This document shows, one piece after another, positions 1-9,868 of a stretch of 62,007 nt of DNA. A model generated the notes under the pieces. The model saw only the letters and a list, made by a program, of their open reading frames with translations. It was not told where the DNA came from and searched no databases. The translations under genes and the position numbers were made by a program. The stretch lies in contig JAGONC010000017.1 of the NCBI GenBank assembly GCA_017993235.1, positions 1-62,007 of the forward strand, given 5' to 3'. Origin of the DNA: Lentimicrobiaceae bacterium (GTDB lineage Bacteria; Bacteroidota; Bacteroidia; Bacteroidales; JAGONC01). Position 1 is the stretch's first letter. Each line of letters begins with the position of its first letter.

Positions 1-1797
1 ACCCTGGAATTATACATCAGGGGAGCTAAAGCCGCAGGCATGATCTCACAGGCCGCACTCAGTATAACGCACTCACCCGTCCATACCGTCGAATACTACA
101 TGAATGTTGTGGACCAGGCGGTGGAATTCGGTACCGATGAAATCGCCCTGAAGGATATGTCGGGCGTTGGACGGCCTGTTCTGCTCGGACGGTTGGTCAA
201 AGCAATCAAAGATAAATACCCCCATCTGCTGGTTCAGTATCACGGTCATTCCGGCCCGGGATTTTCGGTGGCCTCCATGCTGGAGGTGGCAAAAGCCGGT
301 GCCGATATCCTGGATGTGGCCATGGAACCTCTTTCCTGGGGTATGGTTCACCCCGATGTGATCACGATCCAGGAAATGCTGAAAGATGCCGGATTTGACG
401 TACCGGAGATCAATATGCACGCCTATATGGAAGCAAGGGCACTGAACCAGAGCTTCATCGATGACTTCCTTGGCTACTTCATCGATCCCAAGAACCGGTA
501 TGTAAGCTCGCTCATGATCCAGTCGGGGCTCCCCGGAGGCATGATGGGCAGCCTGATGGCAGACCTCAAGGGTGTGCATGCAGCCATCAACATGGCCCTG
601 CGGGAACACCATAAAAACGAACTCACAGAGGACGAACTGCTGGTGAACCTCTTTGAGGAAACAGCGTTCGTATGGCCGAAACTGGGCTATCCTCCCCTGG
701 TCACTCCTTTCAGTCAATACGTGAAAAACGTGGCCCTGCTGAATATCGTTCAACTGGCAAAAGGGGAAGAACGGTATTCGATGATGGACGAAAACACCTG
801 GAGCATGATCCTGGGTAAAGCAGGCAAACTGCCCGGCCGACTGGCACCTGAAATCGTTGAACTGGCAAAAAAGAAAGGCAAGGAGTTCTACTCGGGAACA
901 CCCCAGGATCTCTATCCCGATGCCCTGGAAAAATACCGCTCGGAAATGATCCAACTGGGCTGGGATACAGGGAAAAATGATGAAGAGCTCTTTGAATTTG
1001 CCATGCACGAAACGCAGTACCGTGATTATAAGTCAGGACTGGCAAAGAAAAGATTCCTCGAGGAAATTGAAAAAATGAAATCCCAAGGTGAACCCAGAAA
1101 AAAGACAACCGCCGTGAAAGAAAAACAAGCCCCCAGCAGAACCGCACACAGTAAAGAACCCGTCGAACTGCCCATTGCCCTGGCAGGCTTCCTGGTCTAT
1201 ACATTGAATCAAAGGTCCATCACCACTGAACCTGCCCGCACCAATGGAAACAGTGTGTGGACATCCATTGGCTACTGGAGAAATCACATGTCGGTGACCC
1301 TTATCCATGACCGGAAGGAAATTCCTGTCAGGATCAGAACCCTGGCCAACGGCAACTATGAATTTACGATCAACAACGAAAACTACCGGGTCGGGCTGCT
1401 TTATATCGACTTTGGGGAAGTGGATTTCAGCGTGAATGACCGGAGTTTTTTTGCAAGCATCTCCAGGACGGATGGCGATGATTCCCGGGTAATCATCAAT
1501 CAGCAGGAATTTCTGCTGATGCGCAACGACCTGCTTGCCGATGAATCGCTTGCCCATGCCAGTGCTTCAGCAGCCGGAAGCAATGAAAACCGGATCATGG
1601 CACCGATCCCGGGCCGCATCTTCCGGATCAACATCAAAGAGGGCGATCAGATCAGGAAAGGAGATGTAGTGCTGGTGATCGACGCCATGAAAATGGAAAA
1701 TAATATCCTTTCTAAAAGAGAGGGAACAGTCAAAAAGATCCTGGTGAAACTCGACGACATGGTGGAGGCCGGTACCAGACTGATCGAATTGGAATAA
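1..1797 (+). CDS. Biotin-dependent carboxyltransferase, pyruvate carboxylase B / oxaloacetate decarboxylase alpha type (5' end missing)
   Basis: The frame is open from base 1, so the start lies upstream of the window; the first ATG (base 40) falls inside the TIM-barrel domain. In order the visible part holds an HMGL-like barrel (with ALKDMSG, matching the KDMAG motif of pyruvate carboxylases), a conserved carboxylase domain, a charged linker rich in Lys, Glu and Pro near 1080-1150, and a C-terminal biotinyl domain with AMKM; the biotin-accepting Lys codon is 1690-1692. Members move a carboxyl group between biotin and pyruvate or oxaloacetate in the cytoplasm. The motif YHGHSGPG differs from the usual HTHxTSG, so the keto acid used is uncertain. 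The next gene begins 11 bp after the stop. Its acyl-CoA dehydrogenase and HMG-CoA lyase neighbours suggest a role in acid catabolism, which is inference. Confidence 0.85.
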   Translation, partial: TLELYIRGAKAAGMISQAALSITHSPVHTVEYYMNVVDQAVEFGTDEIALKDMSGVGRPVLLGRLVKAIKDKYPHLLVQYHGHSGPGFSVASMLEVAKAGADILDVAMEPLSWGMVHPDVITIQEMLKDAGFDVPEINMHAYMEARALNQSFIDDFLGYFIDPKNRYVSSLMIQSGLPGGMMGSLMADLKGVHAAINMALREHHKNELTEDELLVNLFEETAFVWPKLGYPPLVTPFSQYVKNVALLNIVQLAKGEERYSMMDENTWSMILGKAGKLPGRLAPEIVELAKKKGKEFYSGTPQDLYPDALEKYRSEMIQLGWDTGKNDEELFEFAMHETQYRDYKSGLAKKRFLEEIEKMKSQGEPRKKTTAVKEKQAPSRTAHSKEPVELPIALAGFLVYTLNQRSITTEPARTNGNSVWTSIGYWRNHMSVTLIHDRKEIPVRIRTLANGNYEFTINNENYRVGLLYIDFGEVDFSVNDRSFFASISRTDGDDSRVIINQQEFLLMRNDLLADESLAHASASAAGSNENRIMAPIPGRIFRINIKEGDQIRKGDVVLVIDAMKMENNILSKREGTVKKILVKLDDMVEAGTRLIELE

Positions 1798-1808
1798 TAC
1801 CTACTGTT

Positions 1809-2954
1809 ATGGACTTTGAACTTTCCGAAGTGCAGCAAATGATCCGCGAAACCGTCCGCGACTTTGCTGAGAGAGAAATCAAGCCTGTTGCCAGGCAACT
1901 GGATGAAAATTCCGAATTTTCGCTGGATCTTACCCGGAAAATGGGTGAGCTTGGACTGTTTGGTATGTATCTGCCAGAGAAATACGGCGGCCAGGGGCTG
2001 GATTACCTTTCCTACATCATTGCCATTGAGGAACTTGCCCGCGTCGACAGTTCCCAGGCTGCCACGCTCGCAGCCCACAACTCCCTCGGTATTGGCCCAT
2101 TGTTCCATTATGGCTCGGAAGAGCAGAAAATGAACTACCTCCCCAGGCTGTGCACCGGGGAAGCGCTGTGGGGCTTTGGACTGACAGAGCCCAATGCCGG
2201 ATCGGATTCCAGGGGAACAAAGACCGTCGCCGAGCTGAAAGATGGGCAGTGGATCATCAATGGATCCAAGATCTTCATTACCAATGCTTCATCCGAAATA
2301 ACCATTGGCAGCACGGTTCAGACGGTCACCGGGGAAACCGGGGGCAAAAAGGAATTCACCTGCATCATCGTTGACCAGAACACACCCGGCTTCAAAGCGG
2401 TGACCATGCACAACAAGCTGCTGTGGAGAGCTTCCAACACAGCCGAACTTTATTTCGACGATTGCCGGGTTCCCGAAAGTAACCTGCTGGGCAAACGGGG
2501 AGAAGGATCCCATATCATGCTCAGCACCCTCGACAGCGGAAGGCTGTCCATCGCCGCCATGGGACTCGGACTGGCACAGGGTGCCTTCGAGATGGCCATG
2601 CAGTATGCTAAAGAGCGAAAACAATTCGGGCAACCCATCATCCATTTCCAGGTCAATGCCTTCAAACTGGCTGACATGGCCGTGAAGATCGAACATGCCA
2701 GGACATTTCTCTATAAAGCCTGCTGGCTGAAGGATAACCATAAACCGTTCGGAAAAGAATCGGCCATGGCCAAGCTCTTTTGTTCAGAGGTTGCCAGGGA
2801 AGTGGCCGACGAAGCTGTCCAGCTCCACGGTGGATACGGCCTGATGAAGGATTATGATGTGGAACGATTCTTCCGCGACCAGCGTCTCCTGCAGATCGGG
2901 GAAGGAACATCGGAAATACAGCGGATGGTCATCGCAAGATATATCGGCTGCTGA
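1809..2954 (+). CDS. Acyl-CoA dehydrogenase (short/branched-chain type)
   Basis: A 381-residue flavoprotein of normal family length that oxidises an acyl-CoA to the trans-2-enoyl-CoA and passes electrons to electron transfer flavoprotein. The three family domains are visible: an N-terminal helical part, the middle beta domain with FGLTEPNAGSD, and a C-terminal helical bundle with QLHGGYG and GEGTSEIQRMV. The Glu of EGTSEIQ is the catalytic base position of short-chain and isovaleryl enzymes. It starts 11 bp after the carboxyltransferase and ends 7 bp before the HMG-CoA lyase, so the three are one operon. That company favours isovaleryl-CoA or a similar branched substrate, but the chain length cannot be read from the sequence alone. 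A second member lies at 53203-54345. Confidence 0.93.
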   Translation: MDFELSEVQQMIRETVRDFAEREIKPVARQLDENSEFSLDLTRKMGELGLFGMYLPEKYGGQGLDYLSYIIAIEELARVDSSQAATLAAHNSLGIGPLFHYGSEEQKMNYLPRLCTGEALWGFGLTEPNAGSDSRGTKTVAELKDGQWIINGSKIFITNASSEITIGSTVQTVTGETGGKKEFTCIIVDQNTPGFKAVTMHNKLLWRASNTAELYFDDCRVPESNLLGKRGEGSHIMLSTLDSGRLSIAAMGLGLAQGAFEMAMQYAKERKQFGQPIIHFQVNAFKLADMAVKIEHARTFLYKACWLKDNHKPFGKESAMAKLFCSEVAREVADEAVQLHGGYGLMKDYDVERFFRDQRLLQIGEGTSEIQRMVIARYIGC

Positions 2955-2961
2955 ACCGGCC

Positions 2962-3831
2962 ATGGAAAAGATCAACATTACAGAAAGCCCACGGGATGCG
3001 ATCCAGGGTCTGCCGACATTTATTCCCACCCAGGCCAAGGCAGATTACATCAATATTTTACTGAAGGTCGGGTTTGACATCATCGATATGGGAAGTTTCG
3101 TTTCACCGAAAGCCATCCCACAGCTACGCGATACGGATCAGGTCATTAAAAAACTGGATCTCTCAGGATCGCCATCCCGGTTAATGGTGATCATCGGAAA
3201 CCTGAAAGGGGCCGAGATGGCATGCAGGTTCCCGATGATCACCTGGCTCTCGTTCCCCTTTTCCATGTCTGAAACCTTCCTGAAACTGAACATCCATTCC
3301 AGTTTCGACAGAGCCAGGCTTCTGATCGACGACCTACTGGCACTATGTGACAAAAATAACAAATCCCTGATGGTTTACCTGACCATGGCCTTTGGTAATC
3401 CATACGGAGATCCCTGGAACCCCGACCTGGTGTGGAGAATGATCGAAAACCTGCAGGCAGCGGGAGTCAGGCATTTTGCGCTCTCTGACATCACCGGCGT
3501 GGCCACCAAAGAAAGCATCTCAACGATTTATGCCGTCCTGAAATCGGATTTTGCCGGTCATTCATTTACGCTACATCTCCATACAACCCCGGATACCTGG
3601 TTCGACAAGGTTGATGCTGCTTACCGGAACGGATGCACCCATTTTGATACGGTCATCCATGGCTTCGGCGGTTGCCCCATGACAGGCTATGAATTGCTGG
3701 GAAACCTGAATACGCTCTCTATATTGAATTATTTCCGGCAAAAGGAGGTGGATCTGAATATCCATCAAGAGGCCCTTGCTGTAGCCATGGAAAAGGCCAA
3801 CGCTTTTTATGATTCCGGTAAATATAGATAG
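2962..3831 (+). CDS. Hydroxymethylglutaryl-CoA lyase
   Basis: A 289-residue TIM-barrel lyase that cleaves HMG-CoA into acetoacetate and acetyl-CoA, the last step of leucine breakdown. The family signature GFGGCPMTG is present near the C-terminus with its catalytic Cys, and the metal-binding HLHTT motif precedes it. The frame is open further upstream to 2854, but that stretch overlaps the acyl-CoA dehydrogenase and resembles no protein; ATG at 2962, 7 bp after the previous stop, gives the expected N-terminus. The usual RDG motif near the start appears as SPRDAIQG, a mild divergence seen in some lyases. Acetoacetate produced here could be activated by the acetoacetyl-CoA synthetase at 16583-18595. 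Confidence 0.88.
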   Translation: MEKINITESPRDAIQGLPTFIPTQAKADYINILLKVGFDIIDMGSFVSPKAIPQLRDTDQVIKKLDLSGSPSRLMVIIGNLKGAEMACRFPMITWLSFPFSMSETFLKLNIHSSFDRARLLIDDLLALCDKNNKSLMVYLTMAFGNPYGDPWNPDLVWRMIENLQAAGVRHFALSDITGVATKESISTIYAVLKSDFAGHSFTLHLHTTPDTWFDKVDAAYRNGCTHFDTVIHGFGGCPMTGYELLGNLNTLSILNYFRQKEVDLNIHQEALAVAMEKANAFYDSGKYR

Positions 3832-3877
3832 AAACCTGTATATAAATATTTTTTTAACCATTATTCATATTTTTTTG

Positions 3878-3885
3878 TATATTTG
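3878..3885 (+). promoter_or_regulatory. -7 promoter box for the PKD lipoprotein gene
   Basis: TATATTTG matches the Bacteroidota -7 consensus TAnnTTTG exactly and sits in an AT-rich gap. Transcription would begin near 3892, leaving a leader of about 90 nt before the ATG at 3985. No clear -33 TTTG was found. Confidence 0.55.
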
Positions 3886-3984
3886 ACATTCTTATTGCCG
3901 GAAAATCAAACCATTATATCAATCTAGTTTCTAATATTCTAACTATTTGATAATTAATTTTTTAATTCTAAAACAACAGCAATT

Positions 3985-5745
3985 ATGAAAAAACTATTAC
4001 AATTATCCATGGCATTCCTTATTCTCTTTGCCATTGCCAGCATGACCTCCTGCAAGGATGACGAGGAAGAAGAGCCCGAAGTTCTGGCCAGTTTCACTTT
4101 CGTAGCTGATGGTCTGACAGTGACCTTTACGAATACTTCACAGAATGCTGCGACCTATTTATGGGATTTCGGTGATCTGCAAACCTCCACAGAGGTTAAT
4201 CCTGTCCATGTGTACACGGACCTTGGGACATTTGAAGTTAAATTAACTGCATATTCTCCCAAAGGAAAGCTTCATACGTATACGAACTCTGTTACCTGCG
4301 TCGATCCTGATGCCGAGCTGAGCAAACTGGTGGGAACGTTTGAAGAAGGACAAAAGACATGGAGATTGATCCGTGATGTCAGTACAGGCGTTTACCCACT
4401 CGAATGCGGTCCTTCCGATCATTCCACGATCTGGTGGGCCTATGGTCTCCAGGAAGACCTGGCCAACCGTGCCTGCATGCTGAACGACGAATGGACGTTT
4501 GTCCGCGATGGCAATAAAATGTTGTTCAGGGCCAACGGTGATTACTGGGCTGAAGGCAACATTTACAAGGATGGTTTCAACAACATCTGCGCAAACACTG
4601 CCGACCCAATGCTGGGAAAGAACGATGAAGACCTGTCAGCATGGGGCGACGGAGACCATACGTTTGTGCTGAACATGACAGCCACTCCGCAAACACTTCA
4701 GGTTGTCGGCCTCGGAGCGTACATCGGCCTTTGCAAGCAAGCAACAGGGGAAGAGGTGGTTGTTCCTCAGGATCAGGTTACTTATGAGATTATTTCCCTT
4801 GTTGATGGAACCACCGACACCCTGATCGTACAGGGTTCCTATAACGATGGCGGCGGATACTGGAGATTCGTGCTGGTTCACTATGACAATCCGAATGATG
4901 AGCCTCCCATTCCACAACCCAAACCGGTTCCGGCCTATGATATGGTCGTTGATGGACTGACGGTAACCTTTACCAATACCACGCAGTACGGGCAGACCTA
5001 TCTGTGGGATTTCGGCGACGGACAGACCTCAACCGAACAAAGCCCGGTTCATGTCTATGCAGCGGGTGGATTTTTCAATGTCACCATGACCGCCACCAAT
5101 TCCTTCGGCAGTGCCAGCCTTCTGAAACCCTTGTTCCTGGTTGGAAGCACGCCGCCTCTCACTGCAGATCTGCTTCAGGGTGGCCCCTGGAAGATCGTCG
5201 TAGCTGAAAAAACCATCTTCGTGGGATCTACCATGGGAAATTCTGACTGGTGGGCGGTGCCAATGAGCTTTTTGACCGGCGGCGGAACCGGTGGCGATGA
5301 CTGGTCATGCATGGTGGATGACGAATTCACCTTTAGCGCCGGAGGTGTCTACACCTATGACGGAAAAGGCCTGGTACGGAACGACGGATACCTTGTTGCA
5401 GGAGGACAGAATGGTTGCGTTGAAGAGTCCGCAGTGACGGGAAATGGAACCTACTTCCTTTCCGGTACCCATTCGTGGGCTTTAACTCCTGCTGCAGGAG
5501 AAAACAGAGCACTCATCACGTTGACGAACGGTCCTGACAGAGCAGCCTTCATTGGTTTCTACAAAGGATACTATGGTGGCGAAAATACCAATAGCGATAA
5601 TCCTCCCAACGGCGGGAATCCGACCAATATTTATGATGTCATGGGCTATGCCCAGGGAGTGACCTATGAGTATCTGTTCGTTTCTGTAGACCTTGACGGG
5701 GCTGGACCCGGTACTTCGTCCTGGTCATCGATTCTGTACCGGTAA
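3985..5745 (+). CDS. Surface lipoprotein with duplicated PKD plus beta-rich modules, putative glucan-binding protein
   Basis: A 586-residue lipoprotein: hydrophobic signal, lipid Cys at residue 23, then KDDEEEE, an acidic run typical of surface-exported Bacteroidota lipoproteins. A PKD domain (about 38-105, YLWDFGD) is followed by a module of about 180 residues (WRLIRD, CMLNDEWTF). The same order then repeats: PKD at about 312-380 (YLWDFGDGQ) and a second module with WKIVV and CMVDDEFTF. It is the first gene of the polysaccharide locus, with its own promoter and a strong terminator after it. No catalytic motif was seen. By position it fits a surface glycan-binding protein of the SusE/SusF kind, though it lies before the GH16 gene and not after SusD. 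Binding of beta-glucan is inference. Confidence 0.7.
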   Translation: MKKLLQLSMAFLILFAIASMTSCKDDEEEEPEVLASFTFVADGLTVTFTNTSQNAATYLWDFGDLQTSTEVNPVHVYTDLGTFEVKLTAYSPKGKLHTYTNSVTCVDPDAELSKLVGTFEEGQKTWRLIRDVSTGVYPLECGPSDHSTIWWAYGLQEDLANRACMLNDEWTFVRDGNKMLFRANGDYWAEGNIYKDGFNNICANTADPMLGKNDEDLSAWGDGDHTFVLNMTATPQTLQVVGLGAYIGLCKQATGEEVVVPQDQVTYEIISLVDGTTDTLIVQGSYNDGGGYWRFVLVHYDNPNDEPPIPQPKPVPAYDMVVDGLTVTFTNTTQYGQTYLWDFGDGQTSTEQSPVHVYAAGGFFNVTMTATNSFGSASLLKPLFLVGSTPPLTADLLQGGPWKIVVAEKTIFVGSTMGNSDWWAVPMSFLTGGGTGGDDWSCMVDDEFTFSAGGVYTYDGKGLVRNDGYLVAGGQNGCVEESAVTGNGTYFLSGTHSWALTPAAGENRALITLTNGPDRAAFIGFYKGYYGGENTNSDNPPNGGNPTNIYDVMGYAQGVTYEYLFVSVDLDGAGPGTSSWSSILYR

Positions 5746-5771
5746 TCCTTAGGATTAGCTTTTAATCTCTG

Positions 5772-5821
5772 AAAAATCAGGAGTGAGCAGGATCCCGTCT
5801 TGGCTTACTCCTGATTTTTTA
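5772..5821 (+). terminator. Intrinsic terminator after the PKD lipoprotein
   Basis: AAAATCAGGAGT and ACTCCTGATTTT form a long stem closing a GC-containing loop, followed by a T run. It separates the lipoprotein from the GH16-SusCD genes and could act as a partial terminator that sets their relative expression. Confidence 0.8.
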
Positions 5822-5838
5822 ATATAATCTTCATACCC

Positions 5839-6894
5839 ATGAAATCTCTGTTCACTATCCTGTTAACATCCGCTGCATTCCTGTGCTTTTCACAGGAAAC
5901 CCTCCTCTGGAGTGATGAATTTGATGGCTCCGGAGTGCCTGATCCTGAAAAATGGTCGTACGACCTTGGAGCCAGCGGATGGGGAAACAATGAGATCCAG
6001 AACTATACCGACAGTTATCAGAATGCCAGGATGGAGGGCGGAGTCCTGGCCATCGAAGCTCATAAATACGGTGCCTCCTGGACCTCCGCACGCCTGCAGA
6101 CCAATAACAAATTTGAATTCAAATACGGACGCATTATCTTCCGTGCCAAATTACCCCGGGGTAGCGGAACCTGGCCCGCGCTGTGGATGCTCGGCGAAAA
6201 CTTTAGCACCGCAGGCTGGCCTGGCTGCGGCGAAATCGATGTGATGGAACATGTGGGAAAAAATCCAGGCAACGTCCACGTTAGCTTGCACACACCTTCA
6301 AGCTATGGCAATACCGTTAATACAACCTGGAAATATGTGCCAGGATTCGATACCGCATTCCATACCTACCAGGCAAACTGGACACCGGAAAAAATCGAGT
6401 TCAGCATCGACAGCGTCCTGGTCTATACCTATAATCCCTTTTTCAAAAATGCTTCAACATGGCCCTTCGACAAACCCTTCTTTATCATCATGAACCTCGC
6501 TATGGGCGGGAACTGGGGCAGTGATCCGAAGTATGAAACCAATGGACTTAAGAACGGAGTTGATCCGGCCCTGACCATGGCCCGGATGGAAATTGACTAC
6601 GTGCGGGTGTATCAGGACTCCTCCGGCTCCTCATCACTTGACCAGCCCTTTGAAAATGATTTCGGAAATACGGTCATCTCACCCAATCCCACCCTGGGAA
6701 TGCTCCAGATCGAACTGCCCATAGGCATCCAGGCCGACGGGGCGCTATACAACGCTGTCGGCGAAAGGATTCATCATTTCGAATCAGCAAGCGAATCTGT
6801 CGAGATCGATATGTCGATGCTCGATAAAGGCCTTTATTTTATCACCCTCCAATCGGAAGGAAAATACAGGACTCAAAAAATTGTCTTACAATAA
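5839..6894 (+). CDS. GH16 endo-beta-1,3-glucanase (laminarinase type), T9SS cargo
   Basis: A 351-residue secreted glycoside hydrolase. A signal peptide (about 1-18) leads into a GH16 domain to about residue 258 with the catalytic motif GEIDVMEHVG: Glu132 is the nucleophile and Glu137 the acid/base. The ExDxxE spacing is that of laminarinase-like GH16 enzymes and not kappa-carrageenase or other beta-jelly-roll families. Residues from about 275 form a T9SS type A sorting domain (ISPNPTLG, GLYFITL), so the enzyme is likely exported to the cell surface or medium. It starts 18 bp after the terminator of the previous gene and ends 19 bp before the SusC start. Together with two GH30 genes downstream this points to beta-1,3/1,6-glucans such as laminarin. 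Confidence 0.92.
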   Translation: MKSLFTILLTSAAFLCFSQETLLWSDEFDGSGVPDPEKWSYDLGASGWGNNEIQNYTDSYQNARMEGGVLAIEAHKYGASWTSARLQTNNKFEFKYGRIIFRAKLPRGSGTWPALWMLGENFSTAGWPGCGEIDVMEHVGKNPGNVHVSLHTPSSYGNTVNTTWKYVPGFDTAFHTYQANWTPEKIEFSIDSVLVYTYNPFFKNASTWPFDKPFFIIMNLAMGGNWGSDPKYETNGLKNGVDPALTMARMEIDYVRVYQDSSGSSSLDQPFENDFGNTVISPNPTLGMLQIELPIGIQADGALYNAVGERIHHFESASESVEIDMSMLDKGLYFITLQSEGKYRTQKIVLQ

Positions 6895-6913
6895 TTTAAT
6901 AAATATTGATACC

Positions 6914-9856
6914 ATGTCAAGATTTTTTACGTCGCTTATATTGGTATTCCTCTCCCTATCCCTTTTCGGACAGGGCAGGAATATTACCGGAAAAGTGACC
7001 GGAGCCGATGGGATGGGTTTACCCGGCGTGACCGTCCTGGTGGTAGGCACTACAACCGGGACCGTTACCGACCTGGATGGATTTTACAAACTGACCGTCA
7101 GCCCGGGTGAAACACTGCGGTTCAGTTATATCGGATATGCCTCCCAGGAAATCCTGGTCCAGAACCAGAACATGATCGATGTGGTCCTGGTGGAAGATAT
7201 CTCACTCCTGAATGAGGTGGTGGTCATCGGCTATGGAACCCAGAAGAAAGCTGACCTGACCACAGCAGTGGCGACCGTCGGGGAAGAAGTCCTGAAAGAC
7301 CGGCCCATCGTTTCTCCGGTTGAAGCACTGCAGGGTAAAGCGGCCGGAGTGCAGGTCGTCCAGCCGTCAGGCAAGCCTGGCGCCGACCTGTCGGTTCGTG
7401 TGCGTGGCTCCACATCCGTGCTGGCAGGCAATGAACCCCTGTACGTGGTGGACGGTGTCCCGACAACCGATATCAGCGGATTGAACCCGTCGGACATTGA
7501 ATCCATGACCGTCCTCAAGGATGCCTCCTCGGCAGCCATCTACGGTGCACGGGCTGCCAACGGCGTGGTGATCGTTACTACCAAAAGGGGAAAGGAAAAC
7601 AAACCCGTTATCAGTTTCAATACCTACTTCGGTGCCTCAAAGTTCAATTCCAACAGGATGATCGAGGTCCTGAGTACCTTCGATTACCGTGAGCTGATCA
7701 ACGAGATCATGCCGGGAAGCCTCGATCCATCGGCAACCACCTTTGGCGTCTGGAGTGACTCGGTGTTCGGCATCGGTACAAAGCAATCCTATCAGCTGTC
7801 GGTATCCGGTGGCACGGAAAAAACCCGCTATTTTGTCTCCGGCGGATACCTGAGCGACCAGGGAATCATCGAACCTGCCCGCTTCGACCGGACCTCCTTC
7901 CGGATCAATCTTGACAATGACCTTACCTCCTGGCTGAAGATCGGGACAAACCTGAACATCGTTCATTCCAGGACCAAGGACACCCCCGACAATGCCAGTT
8001 CAGGGAGGGGCGGAGTCATCATGAGCACACTCAACACACCTCCCTTCCTTCATATCTGGAAGGACGACAGCGCCGGCTGGTGGTACGATCCCAATCCGTT
8101 CCAGCCTTCCTGGGAAAACCCGGTGGCCTATATGGACGGACCGGACCAGGAATCCATCGACAACTGGCTCTTCGGAAATATTACCGGTGATGTCCGGATC
8201 ATCGAAGGGCTTAATTTTAAAACGAACTTCGGCATCGATGTTAACCATCACCAGTGGGATTATTACCTGAACGGCATCAATACCAATTACGGACGTGACA
8301 ACAACGGCATAGGCCGTTCGGATAAATACAACGGCACGACCTGGTTGTGGGAAAATACCCTGAACTACACCAAAATGTTCGGGAAACACAACCTGACAGC
8401 TCTTATCGGGGGAAGTACCCAGAAATTCAAGGGCAATGACTCATACATCTCCGGTAATGACTTCCCGGATGACATAAACGTCACCACGCTGAATGCTGCC
8501 AACAGCATCTCGGCTTCCACCGATATCCAGGAGTGGGCGCTTGCCTCCATTTTCGGACGCGTGATGTATAACTACAATAGCAAGTATTATGTCACGGTCA
8601 GCGTCCGTCACGACGGCTCCTCCAAACTGGCTCACCACTGGGGCACCATGCCCTCCTTCTCGGCGGGCTGGAGGATCTCCGCCGAACCGTTCATGCAAAA
8701 CGTGGACTTCATCGACGACCTGAAGATTCGCGGGGGCTGGGGAAAGAACGGTAACCAGGAAGGTATCCCCAACTATACGCGCTACGGCCTATACTCGTAC
8801 TACCGCAGGCCAACCACCAACCCACTGTCGGGCCCTTCAGCGGTACTGGTCACCGTCGGCAATCCTGACCTCAAATGGGAGACGACCGCACAGTCAAATA
8901 TCGGCTTTGACCTGACCATCCTGCGAAACCGCGTCACCCTTTCAATGGATGCATACTTAAAGAAAACAAGCGATGTGCTGCTGAATGTCAATTTGCCAAG
9001 CACTGCAAATGTCGCTTACGTCCAAACCAATGCCGGAGACATCGAAAACAGAGGGATCGAGTTCAATATCAATTCCATCAACATTGATAACGTGTTCAAA
9101 TGGAGCACCGAGTTCAATATGTCGTTCAACAAAAATGAGGTCACAGCACTCAAATTTCCGGGGCCCTGGTATTTCGGACGCATCTACAGCAACAACCAGG
9201 ATGTCTCCATTGTGCAGGTAGGCCTGCCGCTGGGTACTTTCTACGGGTATGTCTCCGAAGGTGTCGATCCTGAAACCGGCGACCTCATCTATAAAGATAT
9301 CAATGAGAATGGCATTTTTGACTCGGGCGACCGCACCGTCATCGGGGATGCCCAGCCAGATTTTACCTTTGGCTTTACCAATGTCTTGACCTACAAACAG
9401 TTCGATCTGAATTTCTTCTTTCAGGGCAGCGTGGGCAACGATATCTACAATGCCACCCGCATCGACCTGGAAGGAATGTTCGACAGTAAGAACCAGTCCG
9501 TCGCCGTGCTGGACCGCTGGACACCCGAAAACAGGGATACCGACATGCCACGGGCCATTGGTAAGGGGAATGTGTATAATGTGTACAATTCAACCCGCTT
9601 TATCGAAAACGGAACCTATGTCAGGCTGAAATCCATTACCCTGAATTACAGAATTATCGAAAACAATCCCAAGATCAAGGCCATCCAGGGTCTTTCGGTC
9701 TATCTTACCGGCCAGAACCTTCTGACCTTTACCGGTTACAGCGGATTTGACCCGGAAGTGAACGCTTTCGGAATCAGCGCCACTGAACTGGGTATTGACT
9801 ACGGAACCTACCCGCAGTCCATGACACTGATCCTCGGACTGAATGTTACATTTTAA
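6914..9856 (+). CDS. susC: SusC-type TonB-dependent outer-membrane transporter
   Basis: A 980-residue transporter that imports oligosaccharides across the outer membrane with its SusD lid, powered by TonB. Order: signal peptide (about 1-19), carboxypeptidase-like regulatory domain (ITGKVTG, GVTVLVVGTTTGTVTD), the conserved VVIGYGTQKK, plug domain (VVDGVPTTDI, SSAAIYGARAANGVV) and a 22-strand barrel ending in Phe (LGLNVTF). The frame extends upstream to 6881, overlapping the GH16 stop, but the signal peptide fixes ATG 6914. No extra N-terminal anti-sigma-interaction domain is present, so control through an ECF pair is not indicated. It lies 12 bp before susD. Confidence 0.96.
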   Translation: MSRFFTSLILVFLSLSLFGQGRNITGKVTGADGMGLPGVTVLVVGTTTGTVTDLDGFYKLTVSPGETLRFSYIGYASQEILVQNQNMIDVVLVEDISLLNEVVVIGYGTQKKADLTTAVATVGEEVLKDRPIVSPVEALQGKAAGVQVVQPSGKPGADLSVRVRGSTSVLAGNEPLYVVDGVPTTDISGLNPSDIESMTVLKDASSAAIYGARAANGVVIVTTKRGKENKPVISFNTYFGASKFNSNRMIEVLSTFDYRELINEIMPGSLDPSATTFGVWSDSVFGIGTKQSYQLSVSGGTEKTRYFVSGGYLSDQGIIEPARFDRTSFRINLDNDLTSWLKIGTNLNIVHSRTKDTPDNASSGRGGVIMSTLNTPPFLHIWKDDSAGWWYDPNPFQPSWENPVAYMDGPDQESIDNWLFGNITGDVRIIEGLNFKTNFGIDVNHHQWDYYLNGINTNYGRDNNGIGRSDKYNGTTWLWENTLNYTKMFGKHNLTALIGGSTQKFKGNDSYISGNDFPDDINVTTLNAANSISASTDIQEWALASIFGRVMYNYNSKYYVTVSVRHDGSSKLAHHWGTMPSFSAGWRISAEPFMQNVDFIDDLKIRGGWGKNGNQEGIPNYTRYGLYSYYRRPTTNPLSGPSAVLVTVGNPDLKWETTAQSNIGFDLTILRNRVTLSMDAYLKKTSDVLLNVNLPSTANVAYVQTNAGDIENRGIEFNINSINIDNVFKWSTEFNMSFNKNEVTALKFPGPWYFGRIYSNNQDVSIVQVGLPLGTFYGYVSEGVDPETGDLIYKDINENGIFDSGDRTVIGDAQPDFTFGFTNVLTYKQFDLNFFFQGSVGNDIYNATRIDLEGMFDSKNQSVAVLDRWTPENRDTDMPRAIGKGNVYNVYNSTRFIENGTYVRLKSITLNYRIIENNPKIKAIQGLSVYLTGQNLLTFTGYSGFDPEVNAFGISATELGIDYGTYPQSMTLILGLNVTF

Positions 9857-9868
9857 TACTTCCATCCA

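Noticed and set aside
2854..2961. An upstream start for HMG-CoA lyase
   Set aside because: The 36 extra residues overlap the acyl-CoA dehydrogenase end and match nothing in the family.
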